This document shows, piece after piece, positions 45,614-56,659 of a stretch of 64,000 nucleotides of DNA (its first letter is position 1; each line of letters starts with the position of its first letter). The translations under genes were made by a program, and so were the position numbers. Where the stretch lies: positions 62,001 through 126,000 of the forward strand of contig JAVSML010000040.1 in the NCBI GenBank assembly GCA_038503035.1, written 5' to 3'. The DNA is from Crocodylus rhombifer (taxonomy: Eukaryota; Chordata; Crocodylia; Crocodylidae). The notes below the pieces were generated by a model. It saw only the letters and a list, made by a program, of their open reading frames with translations, made no database searches and had not been told where the DNA came from.

Positions 45614-47313
45614 CAGGGGCGGGCGATTGTTTTGGCTGCAGGGCCGCTTAATGTGTTTTGGTGAGCTATTGAGGACCACATGGGTAGCTCTTCCCCTTGA
45701 CAGTTGCCCCACCCCCTGGGACCTGAAGTCCTGCCCCATAACCCTAGACCTTTTCCACTGGAAGTCCCCCCCCTTGTCCCCCAGGTATACTCTTTGGGGG
45801 GAGGTAGGGGGCTGCCATCTTAGAACCAGAAAACCCCCCCGAAATCATACACTGAAAGTCGAACACCTACTATAACATATTTAAATGTTATTACAGAAAA
45901 TATTTGTCATGATTTGTGTTTGTGTACTGTGTATAGAAGGGCTTACATAATAACTCAAAAATAAAGTCTCACTCTTTTATATTTTTGTGGGGCGGGGTGT
46001 GTTTGTGGTGGGGGGTGTGTATATGGTGGTGGGTATGTGTTATGGGTGTGTTTCTATGATGGATTGTGTGTGTATGGTGCAGGTGTGTGTTTAGGGTAGG
46101 GTGTGGGGTGTTGTAAGGGGGTATGGCAGTGTGTGTGGGGGCATAGGGTATGTTGCGGGGGTATATGTCCGTGGGGATTGTGAGTGTGGGGTTTGGGTGT
46201 AAAAGAGGATGGGAGGTGTGGACCCCCCCACACACACTTCCCCCCACGGCACAGTCCTTGCTGTCGGCAGCAGCAGCAGGTGGTGGTGCTCAGGGCACTC
46301 ATTCCTGGTGCAGGCACTGGTGCCCGGCAGGGCTTGGCTCCAGCTAGCACTGTGGGCGAGGTGAGGAGCACAACATGCTTGGCTGCCTCTATCACAGGGG
46401 CTCTGCTCAGTGCTTGCAGGTTCCACACTGGCACTGGGGGAAGCCCCACACTGGACTTCATGGGGAAGCAGGGGGTGGGTTCCCTCCACTCCGAGTGGAG
46501 TCTGGGGACCTGTGCAGCAGGGGGCAAGGAAAGCAGACGGCACCAGTGCAAGGCTTCGCCCAGTGCAAGTGTGGGAGCTGCAGACATGCAGCCCCCCATG
46601 ATAGAGACAGCCAGGCAGGCTGTCTTCCTCACCCCTATGTGCAGCACTGGCCAGAGACCCACCCTGCTAGGTACCAGCATCTGGACCAGGCACGAGCACC
46701 CTGAATGCCCCTGCCTGCTGCTGCTGTCAACAGTAGGGGCTGCACCATGTGGGGAGCTTGTGAGGGATCCCCATAGCCTCTAAGCTGCGTGGTGTGCGTG
46801 GCCATGCAGGCATACCCTGGCAGCGCAGCCTGTGTGGCCATGCACACTACACAGCTTAGAGGGAATGCTGCCTCATCCTCCTTCACACACACACCCATGT
46901 CCTGCCCAGCTGAGCTCCATGCTCTTACCAACCCCCTGGGTGTGGACGCCGCACTTCAACTCAGCTGCAACTTGACTGCCCCTACCCTGGCCCTGGCCCC
47001 AGCCCTGCTGCTTCCCTAACTGCTGCTTGGAGTAAGCTGGATGTCAGGGAATTCAAGCAGGTTCCCATGGGGTGACTACAGGGGCAGCCCTGCCCAGAAA
47101 CTGTGTGCTGACTGGGCCAGGCTCTTCTGTCCTTGAAGGTGGGAGCAAGGTGCAATAGGGTATGTTGGGGTGGGGCATACACTTGGGTGCCTCGCTCCCA
47201 TACTCACAGGTAGAAGGGCTGGACAGGGTACAAGTCACTGGTCAGTGCTGTGGGCCAGATGAAAGTGCCCGGTGGGCCAGATACAGCCTGTGGGCATATT
47301 TAGCCCACCCCTG
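45614..47313. mobile_element. Large non-autonomous hAT-like element (CAGGGGTGGGC termini)
   Basis: Left end CAGGGGCGGGCGATTGTTTT; right end read inverted CAGGGGTGGGCTAAATATGC. Flanking octamers tcctacaa (45606-45613) and tcctataa (47314-47321) differ at one base, fitting an 8-bp hAT duplication. Inside are a GT-rich low-complexity zone (about 45990-46195), CA/CT-rich GC tracts and many overlapping open frames of low complexity. None shows a BED finger or hAT dimerisation motif, so no transposase is called. Confidence 0.88.
45990..46195. repeat. GT/GGGT-rich low-complexity tract
   Basis: G- and T-rich strand with irregular ggggtgtgt, tatggtggtgggta and ggggtgttgtaaggggg units. It lies inside the hAT-like element and may contribute G-quadruplex potential. 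Confidence 0.8.
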
Positions 47314-47321
47314 TCCTATAA

Positions 47322-47562
47322 TATATTGCTGTTATGGGTTTGGAGGGGGAAGCATCCCCCTGAAAAAGGATATTGCCCTGTTTGGCAGTCAGTAATGTCC
47401 CTCAGGTGAATAGACAAAAAATCATTCTACCATTGCCAATATTATTTCCTGTCTCCACTCTACTCCAACATGTCATGGAGCCCGTTTGTGTGTGTGTGTA
47501 TGTAGCCTTGGTGATAAGGCATATACAGATTTTAGGAATAAAAGACATTGCTATAACATTTT
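47322..47562. other. Spacer between hAT-like element and CR1 tail
   Basis: A short GT run lies at 47487-47501. No gene recognised. Confidence 0.5.
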
Positions 47563-49960
47563 CATAGATTCATAGATTCATAGATACTAGGGTCGGAAGG
47601 GACCTCAATAGATCATCGAGTCCGACCCCCTGCATAAGCAGGAAAGAGTGCTGGGCCTACATTACCCCAGCTAGATACACATCTAACCTTCGCTTGAAGA
47701 CCCCCAGGGTAGGGGAGAGCACCACCTCCCTTGGGAGCCCGTTCCAGACCTTGGCCACTCGAACTGTGAAGAAGTTCCTCCTAATATCCAATCTAAATCT
47801 GCTCTCTTCTAGCTTGTGGCCATTATTTCTTGTAACCCCCGGGGGGGCCTTGGTGAATAAATACTCACCAATTCCCTTCTGTGCCCCCCTGACGAACTTA
47901 TAGGCAGCCACCAGGTCGCCTCTCAACCTTCTCTTGCGGAGGCTGAAAAGGTCCAGTTTCTCTAATCTCTCCTCGTAGGGCTTGGCCTGCAGGCCCTTAA
48001 CCATACGAGTGGCCCTTCTCTGGACCCTCTCCAGGTTATCCGCATCCTTCTTGAAGTGCGGCGCCCAGAATTGCACGCAGTACTCCAGCTGCGGTCTGAC
48101 CAGCGCCCGATAGAGGGGAAGTATCACCTCCTTGGACCTATTTGTCATGCATCTGCTGATGCACGATAAAGTGCCATTGGCTTTTCTGATGGTTTCGTCA
48201 CACTGCCGACTCATGTTCATCTTGGAGTCCACTAGGACTCCAAGATCCCTTTCCACCTCCGTGCCACCCAGCAGGTCATTTCCTAGGCTGTAGGTGTGCT
48301 GGACATTTTTCCTCCCTAGATGCAGCACTTTGCATTTCTCCTTGTTGAACTGCATTCTGTTGTTTTCTGCCCACTTGTCTAACCTGTCCAGGTCTGCTTG
48401 CAGCTGTTCCCTGCCCTCCGGCGTGTCCACTTTGCCCCATAGCTTAGTGTCATCTGCAAACTTGGACAGAGTACATTTCACTCCCTCATCCAAGTCGCTG
48501 ATGAAGACATTAAAGAGTATCGGTCCAAGGACCGAGCCCTGCGGGACCCCACTGCCCACACCCTTCCAGGTTGAAACTGACCCATCCACCACGACTCTCT
48601 GGGTGCGACCCTCCAGCCAATTCTCCACCCACCGGACTGTGCAGTCATCCAAGTCACAGCCCCTTAACTTGTTCACCAGTATGGGGTGGGATACCGTATC
48701 AAAGGCCTTCCTGAAGTCCAAGTATACGACATCCACCCCTCCTCCTGCGTCGAGGCGTTTTGTAACCTGGTCATAAAAAGAGACTAGATTGGTCAGGCAC
48801 GATCTGCCTGCCACGAACCCATGCTGGTTTCCCCTCAGCATAATTTGTCCTGCCGGGCTCTCACAAATGTGAGCCTTGATAATTTTTTCAAAGACTTTGC
48901 CAAGGATGGAGGTGAGACTAACTGGCCTATAGTTGCCCGGGTCCTCCTTCCTCCCCTTCTTGAAAATGGGAACCACATTGGCCCTTTTCCAGTCCTCCGG
49001 GACTTGACCCGTGCGCCACGAGCGTTCAAATATTCCCGCCAGTGGCTCTGCAATGATGTCGGCCAGTTCCTTCAGTACCCTTGGATGGAGCTCATCCGGG
49101 CTTGCCGACTTAAAGGCATCCAGTTCTTCCAAGTGACCCTGCACCACCTCAGGGTCCACGCATGGAAGTCTGGTGCCTTGCTGCTGCCTCCCTACACTCC
49201 CAGTGAGAGACTTGTCATGCCTCTCACTTAGGAACACTGAGGCGAAGAACTCGTTGAGGAGTTCAGCCTTGTCCCCTCTGTCCGTCACCAATTGTTTCTG
49301 CCCATTTAGCAGAGGTCCTATTCCTCCCTGGGCCTTCCTTTTACTCCCTATATATCTAAAAAACAATTTCTTATTGTCTTTTACTTGGGTTGCCATCCTC
49401 AGCTCCATGGTAGCTTTGGCCTGTCTAACTGCCTCCCTACAAGCACGAGCAAAAGAGGTATATTCCTCTTTGGTGATCTCTCCCTGTTTCCACTTTTTAT
49501 GTGCTCCCCTTTTGGCCCTTAGTCTGCCCTGGATTTCTCTGGTCAGCCAGGGAAGCCTCCTGGCCCCTTTCCCTCTTTTACCTCTCAAGGGGATCGTCTC
49601 GCTTTGTGCTCGAAGGATAGTTTCCTTAAGGCACAGCCACCCTTCTTGGGCTCCCATCATTTCAAAACTACTACTCTGTAGTGCGTCCTTCACTAATCGC
49701 CTGAGTTCACTGAAATCAGCTTTCCTAAAGTCCAGCACGTTCACCCTACTAGTTACCTTACCCACTCGACGCCTTATGCTGAATTGTATTTTTAGGTGAT
49801 CACTGTCCCCCAGATGGCTACAGATCTGTAGGTCCCCTACTATGTCATCCCCCGTTGCCAATACCAGATCCAGTAAGGCATTCCCCCTAGTGGGACCATG
49901 TACCTCCTGTACACAGGTTAGAAACCTGCTGTGTTCCTCCAGCAGGCACATTCAGTAATA
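47563..49960 (-). mobile_element. CR1 LINE, best-preserved copy (subfamily B)
   Basis: Minus-strand CR1 running from inside the endonuclease domain (near 49960) to a 3' tail of three tatgaatct-type units at 47563-47588. The 3' UTR is the short CR1 type with cggactcgatgatctattgaggtcccttccgaccctag. ORF2 is open over the full length present, indicating a young insertion. The 5' edge coincides with a pogo-like MITE at 49961-50357. Confidence 0.95.
47657..49951 (-). CDS. CR1 ORF2 (endonuclease C-terminus, reverse transcriptase, C-terminal domain), 764 codons open
   Basis: ORF2 of CR1 nicks target DNA and copies element RNA into the nick. Residues 10-60 are the end of the endonuclease, with GDSDH at 48-52 (SDH catalytic motif); the domain's N-terminal sites are missing. 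Reverse transcriptase follows: NYRPVSLTS (340-348), GFVAGRSCLTNL (378-389), YLDFRKAF (410-417), GVPQGSVLGPILFNVF (478-493) and FADDTKLWG (498-506), so all three catalytic aspartates are present. The C-terminal region has LGRKN (545-549), LVRPQLEYCVQFWAPHFKKD (617-636), RVQRRATRM (642-650) and LPREVVLSPTLGVFKRRLD (739-757), then the stop. The first Met is simply the first in-frame ATG after truncation. No stop or frameshift is seen. It could give an enzymatically plausible polymerase if expressed, but the element is incomplete and has no promoter here. Confidence 0.92.
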   Translation of the reverse strand: MCLLEEHSRFLTCVQEVHGPTRGNALLDLVLATGDDIVGDLQICSHLGDSDHLKIQFSIRRRVGKVTSRVNVLDFRKADFSELRRLVKDALQSSSFEMMGAQEGWLCLKETILRAQSETIPLRGKRGKGARRLPWLTREIQGRLRAKRGAHKKWKQGEITKEEYTSFARACREAVRQAKATMELRMATQVKDNKKLFFRYIGSKRKAQGGIGPLLNGQKQLVTDRGDKAELLNEFFASVFLSERHDKSLTGSVGRQQQGTRLPCVDPEVVQGHLEELDAFKSASPDELHPRVLKELADIIAEPLAGIFERSWRTGQVPEDWKRANVVPIFKKGRKEDPGNYRPVSLTSILGKVFEKIIKAHICESPAGQIMLRGNQHGFVAGRSCLTNLVSFYDQVTKRLDAGGGVDVVYLDFRKAFDTVSHPILVNKLRGCDLDDCTVRWVENWLEGRTQRVVVDGSVSTWKGVGSGVPQGSVLGPILFNVFISDLDEGVKCTLSKFADDTKLWGKVDTPEGREQLQADLDRLDKWAENNRMQFNKEKCKVLHLGRKNVQHTYSLGNDLLGGTEVERDLGVLVDSKMNMSRQCDETIRKANGTLSCISRCMTNRSKEVILPLYRALVRPQLEYCVQFWAPHFKKDADNLERVQRRATRMVKGLQAKPYEERLEKLDLFSLRKRRLRGDLVAAYKFVRGAQKGIGEYLFTKAPPGVTRNNGHKLEESRFRLDIRRNFFTVRVAKVWNGLPREVVLSPTLGVFKRRLDVYLAGVM

Positions 49961-50357
49961 CAGTAAAAGCTCTGTTATCAGGCGTCCCCCGGAAATGGGG
50001 GATGCCGGATAACAAAACATGTCTGTTAACTGAGCGGCCCAAACAGATGTCCTTGCCTGTTTGGGCCGCCACTTCTCCCGCCACGTCCAGAGTGTTGCTG
50101 TCCCTCCTGCAGCATTGGTGCCCCTTCCGCAGGTCCCATGGGCCCTGCAGGACAGGGAGGCGGGCCCCACACAGCCTGTAATGCCCCCAGGCCATGGGGG
50201 CTCAGCAGTGCAAGCTGCTTTGCCCCGGGCTGTGGGGGCTCGGAGAAACTGGAAGTGCCACAGTGGGCACTTCCAGTTTCACTTTTTCTTACAAGCCAGC
50301 ATGCTGGTTAACAGAGCATGCTGGCTTGTAAGGTGCCAGGTACCAGAGATTTTACTG
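49961..50357. mobile_element. Pogo/Tigger-like MITE with TA target duplication
   Basis: Left end CAGTAAAAGCTCTGTTATC and inverted right end CAGTAAAATCTCTGGTACC form a TIR with TA on each side (49959-49960 and 50358-50359). This is the Tc1/mariner-pogo signature. The 397-bp interior contains a second inverted pair, including gcatgctggttaaca/tgttaactgag-type blocks and ccggataaca near the left end, and is GC-rich. There is no transposase. It sits exactly at the 5' edge of the young CR1. Confidence 0.85.
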
Positions 50358-50359
50358 TA

Positions 50360-52192
50360 ATATGCCTCCCAATAAATATCCTCCCTTCCACAACGGGGCG
50401 GCTGCAGCTCACTAATAACAACAGCAGGTTAAACCATGCTCCCTCTAAAAACAGTGGGAGAATCAGGCCCAGCGTTGGGCCAATAAAACCTGTCATGATC
50501 CAAAATTAGAAATAACCTAACTAATTTTCTTCTCTAAACTAAAGCATATTTTCTCTTCAAGGCAGGGAAAATCTTATCAGCTAATGTCTTTTACTGAGTT
50601 TACTGTAAAATTCCAGTTCCAGAAGAATCAGAAATCAGTATCTGTCATGTTGAAGCACATTACCTGCAAGACACAAACAGGTGCTAACAAATACAAGGCC
50701 ACTTCATTTCAATTAGTAGCATTTACTACTAAAGGCAAATCTACTTTTCAGATATTCAGTCTCTCAACTACACATTCTATTTTTATGCATGAATATGTTG
50801 TTTATATTCTAATATTTTTGGCCAGCTCATACCTGAGTTCTATGGATATCTTTCTTTTTTGCCATCTTACAGGGTGTTCTTCTTTCAGTAATTACATACC
50901 CTACTTTTACCACTTCAAATCCTATGTCAATTTCACTAGACTGCAGACTTTAAGAATACTGGGAGGTCCATGGTTAGGTATGTATTTGTGGCATTTTTAA
51001 AACTATTAGTGTAATAGGTGGTGGTGAAACACTGATCTTTAGGACCTCATTACCCTATAGGCTGGAACTGTTGTCAGTAGACACACACACACACACACAC
51101 ACGCACACACACTTCAGTAAGGAATAAACTTTCCAATGTTGTTAAAACAGTTTGATTTATGTAGAACAACTGTAACCTTGATATGTGGAATGGCATTGAC
51201 TCAAAAATGTGCTGTGGCAGACCTTAGAAAGTTATTAATAATATTCTCTCTATATGTAGATATACATAGAAAAAAGAAATAGAAACTATTTTAGCCTTTG
51301 GAAGATTTGGTAAAGTAACAGAAACATGTGCTACTCTATTTAGAGTGGTCAAAACTCAAAGGACATATAATGTAATCTTGGGAACATTTTTAGAAGAAAA
51401 ATAAAGCTAGGGTATTTCTGATTAAGAGCATACAGTTTTTATGTTTTCATTTTACAGTCAAGAAATTTTATTTTTAAAAGTTTCCTTCCCCACAAAGTCA
51501 GCTCTCTGCATGTGCAAGAACTAAACTAGTTCTGGAAACTAAAGCCCTTTGTATAATATGACAGTAGGTTCTGTATAAATGTCTCTGCTAATGTCTTTCA
51601 GGGATGTAAAACCTTGTGCTTTATGGCATAAACCAAACTTTAACTGATGAAAATTAGGAACAAATATTCCCAATTGTTACAGTTAATGATCTGAAATATT
51701 CAGTGGCTATAGTGAACACAACAATCAAGTACAAGTCAAACTAAAATAGGAAACGTCTTAAAATTCACCTTTTTCTTCTTATACTCTTGAGCACTGGATG
51801 GTTCATGTGTAAGCTAAGGCTTTCATGACTCCCTGTCTTGCCTGCCTTATGGTGGCTTGTCTAGCCTGGGAAAATAAGCTTTTACAAGAAAACAGATTAA
51901 TTAGTTTTAAATGGGACTCAGTACAAAATATGGATAGGGCTACTTGTGTTTAAAATGCATTAGTTGGTCATATTTAAGACGTGCTTGTATTCATTTCATT
52001 GAGGCCACTCATTTGCTTAGCTGAAGTTCATTAATAAAATGATATGTAACTATAAAAGATTACTCTCCATATTGATTTGCATTCTTTTGTTTTATTTTAG
52101 ATTCTAAGGAACAAAATTAAAACAGCTTTTTATACTCAAAAGAAAAACCTGATATTAAGCACTCATTGATGATTGTTACCGGTAGATACAAG
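50360..52192. other. AT-rich non-coding DNA with a CA microsatellite
   Basis: No gene recognised. The 138-codon frame at 50584-51000 has no family resemblance and no splice context. Confidence 0.5.
51081..51111. repeat. CA microsatellite
   Basis: About 15 CA units with one CG interruption. Confidence 0.93.
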
Positions 52193-52535
52193 TAGGCCTG
52201 TGCAAATAGGGAACTATTTGATTCAGATTCAGATTCAGATTTGGCTGATTTGGATGCCAGAGATTCGATCTGGAGATCCAAATCATTTTCCCGATTCTAT
52301 TCGGCTGAATTGCTTCAGAAGATTCAGAGCTGATTTGGAGATTCGTCCATAGAGTATCATGGGGAATCAATGAAATATCTATAACTTTGTTGTATTTTGG
52401 CTGATTCAGATGATACTTGCAGAGATGATAGCCTCTACTGAGAGCACGACATGTGCCAAGCTTTAAGTTGAGAGGTGGAGGGGTTTCTGGGAAACTGCTC
52501 CTCAAAGTCCTGAAAGCAAAATTCATGTCCATGTG
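52193..52535 (+). mobile_element. Left inverted arm of a hAT-like/foldback element
   Basis: It begins taggcctgtgcaaatag, then gattcagattcagattcaga, a gattcgatctggagatcc zone, and on to ctgaaagcaaaattcatgtc. The inverted sequence of 56660-56984 runs parallel for about 330 bases: same terminus taggcctgtg, same order, same cctataactttgttg and gtagcctct.ctgagagca blocks. Its subterminal style (gattcag / ccaaatc) is shared with the 58191 family. Confidence 0.75.
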
Positions 52536-53330
52536 TGTGTTAAGCCACAGTGGGGTGAAAACCACAGGGATGGTAGCTCTTACTGAGGCCACAAAGCCTG
52601 GCAAGGCTAAAGGAGATACATGTAGGGGTTTCTGGGAAACTGCACCTCAAAGTGCTGACAAACAAAACTTGTGAGATAGGTGACACTGTGTGCGTGTTAA
52701 GGCACGGTGGAGGGTGGTGAAAACTGCAGGAATGATATCCCCTGCTGAGGCCACAAAGTCTGCCAAGTGTCAAGGAGATAGGTGCAGGGGCTTGGGGTAA
52801 ACTGCACCCCACATTCTTGAAAGCAAAACTCATGTCACGTGTATGTGTTAAGCCACAATGGGGTCAAAACTGCAGGCTTGCTAGCCCCAGTGGAGGTCAC
52901 AAAGCCTGCCAAGTTTCAAAGAGATAGGGACAGGGGTTTGGGAGAAATTACCTCAAGCTGTGGACAAGCAAAACTCATGGCATGTGTGACACTGTGTGTG
53001 TTAAGGTGCAGCAGGATGAAAGCTGCAGGCCTGCTAGCCCCTGCTGAGGCCACAAAGTCTGTCAGCTTTCAAGGAGATCAGTGCAGGGACTACTGGGTTC
53101 TGGGGCCCTTCACCTCTAGCTGCTGACAGGCAAAACTCGTGTCATGGGTACTTGTGCAACTGTGTCTGTCTTGGGGCACATGGCGGGGGGGAGGGGTGGA
53201 ACTACTGCATGCCTGGCTGCTAGGTCCTGCTGCTGCTACAAAGCCTGCCAGCTGTTAAGGAGATAAGTGCAAGGGGGTTCTGGAGTCCTGCAGCCCTAGC
53301 TGCTGACAGGCGAAACTCGTGCCATGGGTG
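52390..53330 (+). repeat. Tandem array of ~145-190-bp units
   Basis: About six units carry the same order of blocks: ctgaggccacaaagcctgccaag, then ggagataggtgcaggggttt, then actgcacctca...gacaagcaaaactcatgtca, then tgtgtgttaaggcacagtgg and tgaaaactgcaggcctgctagcccc. The ccacaaag block recurs near 52580, 52745, 52893, 53046 and 53232, with a diverged first copy near 52437. The array runs up to an assembly gap at 53375, so its true length is unknown. Confidence 0.85.
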
Positions 53331-53374
53331 CTTGTGCTCATAGGTGTTAACCCTTGCTCATTAACTCATTATCC

Positions 53375-53384
53375 NNNNNNNNNN
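53375..53384. other. Assembly gap (10 N)
   Basis: Ten unresolved bases just after the tandem array. Confidence 0.98.
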
Positions 53385-54938
53385 CAGCAGCACAGAGTTG
53401 TGTTTCCTACTGCTGCTGGACAGGCAGGGGGCACCTCACCATGGAGGTTCAGCCAGCATGGGGCTCCCACAGAGAAGGCGGCAGGGCGCTACAGGGATGC
53501 TGTTTGAACTTCTGTACAGGTCATTTTTTTCCCTGAGGAGAACAAATCTTAGATAGTTGTCTTGGATGAGTTAAATGTGTGTATGCAGCCTAGATTTACT
53601 TCCCACTCAGCATTAGGGTGAACATGCTAACCATAGATTTCAAAATGGTCCTTATTGTGTCTGTACCCAAGAAGGTCTGAATTGGACATTGGGAAAATCC
53701 AGCAATTTTGGAAACACTTAAGCAATCTCTGCATGCATGAGAACCAGTAGTGCAGCAGTGGGTTGGCCTGCCATGGGGACCTATGCCAAAGAGCATTTTG
53801 AAATGGAAAGAGGTCTACTCTGTTGCTAAATTGCAAAAGAAAGTGTCCCATTGCCCAGTGTTTTGCTTAAGAATGGAGGAGTTCATTATATTCTAGTTTT
53901 TTTGTGGAGAAAGTTAAGAGGTGACTTGATCACATAGCTGTGCAGGGAGGAGATATTTGATGGTGGAGAGCTCTGGAGATTCCAGCCACTAGGTTTTGTC
54001 ATGCTTTGGTCTGCTAGATTAAAGTCAGAAAATGTGGATTAGAAATAAGTAAATCAGTATGAGTAAGAAACCATTGCAGCTGATTTACCAGGCAAGTGGT
54101 AGATTAGTCATCAATTGACAACTCAGTTGTCATTCTAAAAGATACAGAATTTATTAATCTTTTAGTGAAGGGTCAGTGCAGTGGATCATCCTGGTCTCTC
54201 CAGGCTTTTCAGTCTCTAAGGTCTACATATGCTGAGAGAACCTTTGGAAAATTGGTAATTATAGCCTGCGATTGTAGGATCTGCAATATGCCGTGCAGTT
54301 CGCACCTTGAGCAAAGTGTTCAAAGGTGACCCTCTGTGTTAAATTATACCTCAGTTAAAGTTACAGCATTTGTGGATTCTATCAGTGCAGAGACATAAAG
54401 TGAAGAAAATGTATAAGAGTGAATACACTATTATCAAATTTAGCAATAGGAAGAGGCACTCCATGTTCTTTAATACCTGCATTATGTGTTCTTATTATAG
54501 CATATAAGTATATAGATTTAACTTAACACAGTGATTATTGTTTTAAAGAGATTGCTTTCGTGGCACCATTACAGGAGAAATAATTTCTCAGGTGGGTTTT
54601 AACAACAATAGGTATAAATAGTAATCTAATTGTACTTAGGAGAGATTTATAGTGCTGATCACTTCTGCTTTAAAATTCAGGAGGACTGACACGAGCAATC
54701 AACACATCCCATCCTGAGAATCCATCTTGGTATTGTAAAAACTACCTGCCAGTTGCTTGTCAGCAGAATGACATGCCACACTGCACACACTGTTTAAAGA
54801 ACTGGCAGTCCAACATTGCATTTACTTCAATGCGAAGGCATAGGACCTAAAAATATTTAAAATAAGAGGGCCCTGGCAGACTTTCTGTTAAATGAGTGGT
54901 GGGTTGTAAACCACCATCTTAACAGTCGCACCTTTTGC
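53385..54938. other. Non-coding DNA, no gene recognised
   Basis: It lies between the inverted arms at 52193 and 56984. No transposase-like reading frame was seen. Confidence 0.5.
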
Positions 54939-55270
54939 AATTCTGCATGTGTGTGGCAGGAGGCATGACTGTAAGATCAGTGATCATGATCCCAGTGGCA
55001 CCATACTGCTGAGGCCCCCAGAGCTAGGAGTGCAGTGAAGCCCTTAGCTCAAATGTGCTCCTGTGGCAGGGGGCACTTGTTATCCAAGCAGGGCTTCCAG
55101 CTGCAGGAGTGCATGGAGCCCTTGGCTCTGTGCTTTCCTGGCTGAATGCCCCGATTGGCCGATCGGGCTCCTAGTCAAGGACTCTATGTGCTTCCACAGT
55201 TGGGAGTTCTGATTGGCTGACTGGGCTGATCAGCTAATCTGAACCCTTGGGATTTGCCACATGTTCAATT
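54939..55270. mobile_element. Possible short GC-rich MITE
   Basis: aattctgcatgtgtgtggcagg on the left and ccacatgttcaatt on the right form a weak inverted pair around a GC-rich core with small palindromes (gatcagtgatcatgatc; gattggccgatc). The TSD is not clear and the pairing is short. Confidence 0.3.
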
Positions 55271-56659
55271 TATGGTCTGGGAACCAGCCGCACTTGGGAA
55301 ATGCCAGAATTAAGGATGCTTGTATAACCTTAACTTGTTCACAATTGTACACATGCATTCATTATAATGCATATTCGTTTTTTTTCACAGAGCCTCAGCC
55401 TCCTTCAGTGCATAGAATGCAATCTCTGAGAAAGAAAGAGGTTGTGTACTAAGAGAAGTTGGCCTGTATGACCTCTACTATACTAGTTACAAAAGTTTGT
55501 AGTGAATGTGGCAGTGGACTTGGGGAGTTGGGGAAAAGGGTGGTCTCATAATTAAGTTAAATGGTGCTCTGAAGTTCTATCCCTGCTTTGGCTTTAGAGT
55601 TTCCTGCTGATGGGGCAGAGGAGACCTAACTAGTATGCTGAAAAGTTAGTATGTCATCACAGAATTAAAGACTGGATCAGAATGTGTAAAGACAAGGTTA
55701 ATTTTGTCATTTCCTAGCTTTAAGGTTGCAATGCCAAGCATTAGTGTCCTTGTAACCTAGTTTTGTGACAGTGAGTGTATCACTTTTGAGGTCATCTTTA
55801 AAAAACCCCAAATAGCACAGATTCTATCATATATTGTTTTGACTGGGACTGTAAATTTAAATCTGCTACACAGAGGACAGCCACTTAAGATACTGCATTA
55901 ACTAATAGCAGCAAAAGGTTAATATCCATTATATGTGACGCATACTTTGGCTGAAGTTTTCACAGGTATTTGCTGATGGGAGATGAATGATTCTCAGGAG
56001 TCCTAGAGTGACAGCCAAGCTCTGGAGCTCCAACAGGGAAAGTCTTATCCATTTTCCCCCAAATCCCTACAACTAAAAATTCAGTATGTAAAGTATAGGG
56101 CAACCTTATAGGAAATTCTACCAACCCACCTGTGATATAAATTCTACCAATCCACCTGTGCTATTGCTTTCTTAGTGTGATATCTTTAATTGAACCATCT
56201 GTGTAGTTGGGATAGAGACAGATAAACCTCTGAATTCAAGACATTTTGTCAGGTCACTTGTCAAATACCTTGCATGTGAAAGCTTGTCTAACTGTCCCAA
56301 CTACACAGTTGGTCCAATAAAAGATATTACCCAAAGAAACTCTTGCCTCTTGTAATTTCTGGGCTGTCATGACTACAACATCAGTCTTATCCTACCATAA
56401 ATTGCTATGAAAGAGGATTGTCTGTGGGTCTTTCATCACTTCCCTTTTCAGTTCAGGAAGTAAGACCCATTCAAATCCTCTTACCAGAAACGTAATTCAA
56501 ATATAAATTGAGACCATCAGAACTGCCCTGATTATCCTTCCAAAAGCCTGTCACTCCAGTTGCTGCTTCTGCAATACCCTCCCTTTCTGCCTGCTGTTCT
56601 TCACATGCACATCTGGGGCAAGAATTACTAAATTCTGCCTCAAATACCAGTGCCTGCAT
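55271..56659. other. Non-coding DNA, no gene recognised
   Basis: 55376-55394 resembles a splice acceptor followed by 20 open codons and a stop. No donor-side partner was found. Confidence 0.45.

Noticed and set aside
46054..46783. Long open frames on both strands, about 200 codons
   Set aside because: They are translations of CA/GT and GC-rich tracts within the hAT-like element (45614-47313), with no transposase or other domain.
48294..49799. Plus-strand frames of 136-208 codons
   Set aside because: They are antisense shadows of the CR1 ORF2 on the minus strand.
55395..55452. Acceptor-like ttttttttcacag followed by EPQPPSVHRMQSLRKKEVVY and a stop
   Set aside because: The peptide is short with no family resemblance. 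A single splice-like site is common by chance in T-rich DNA.
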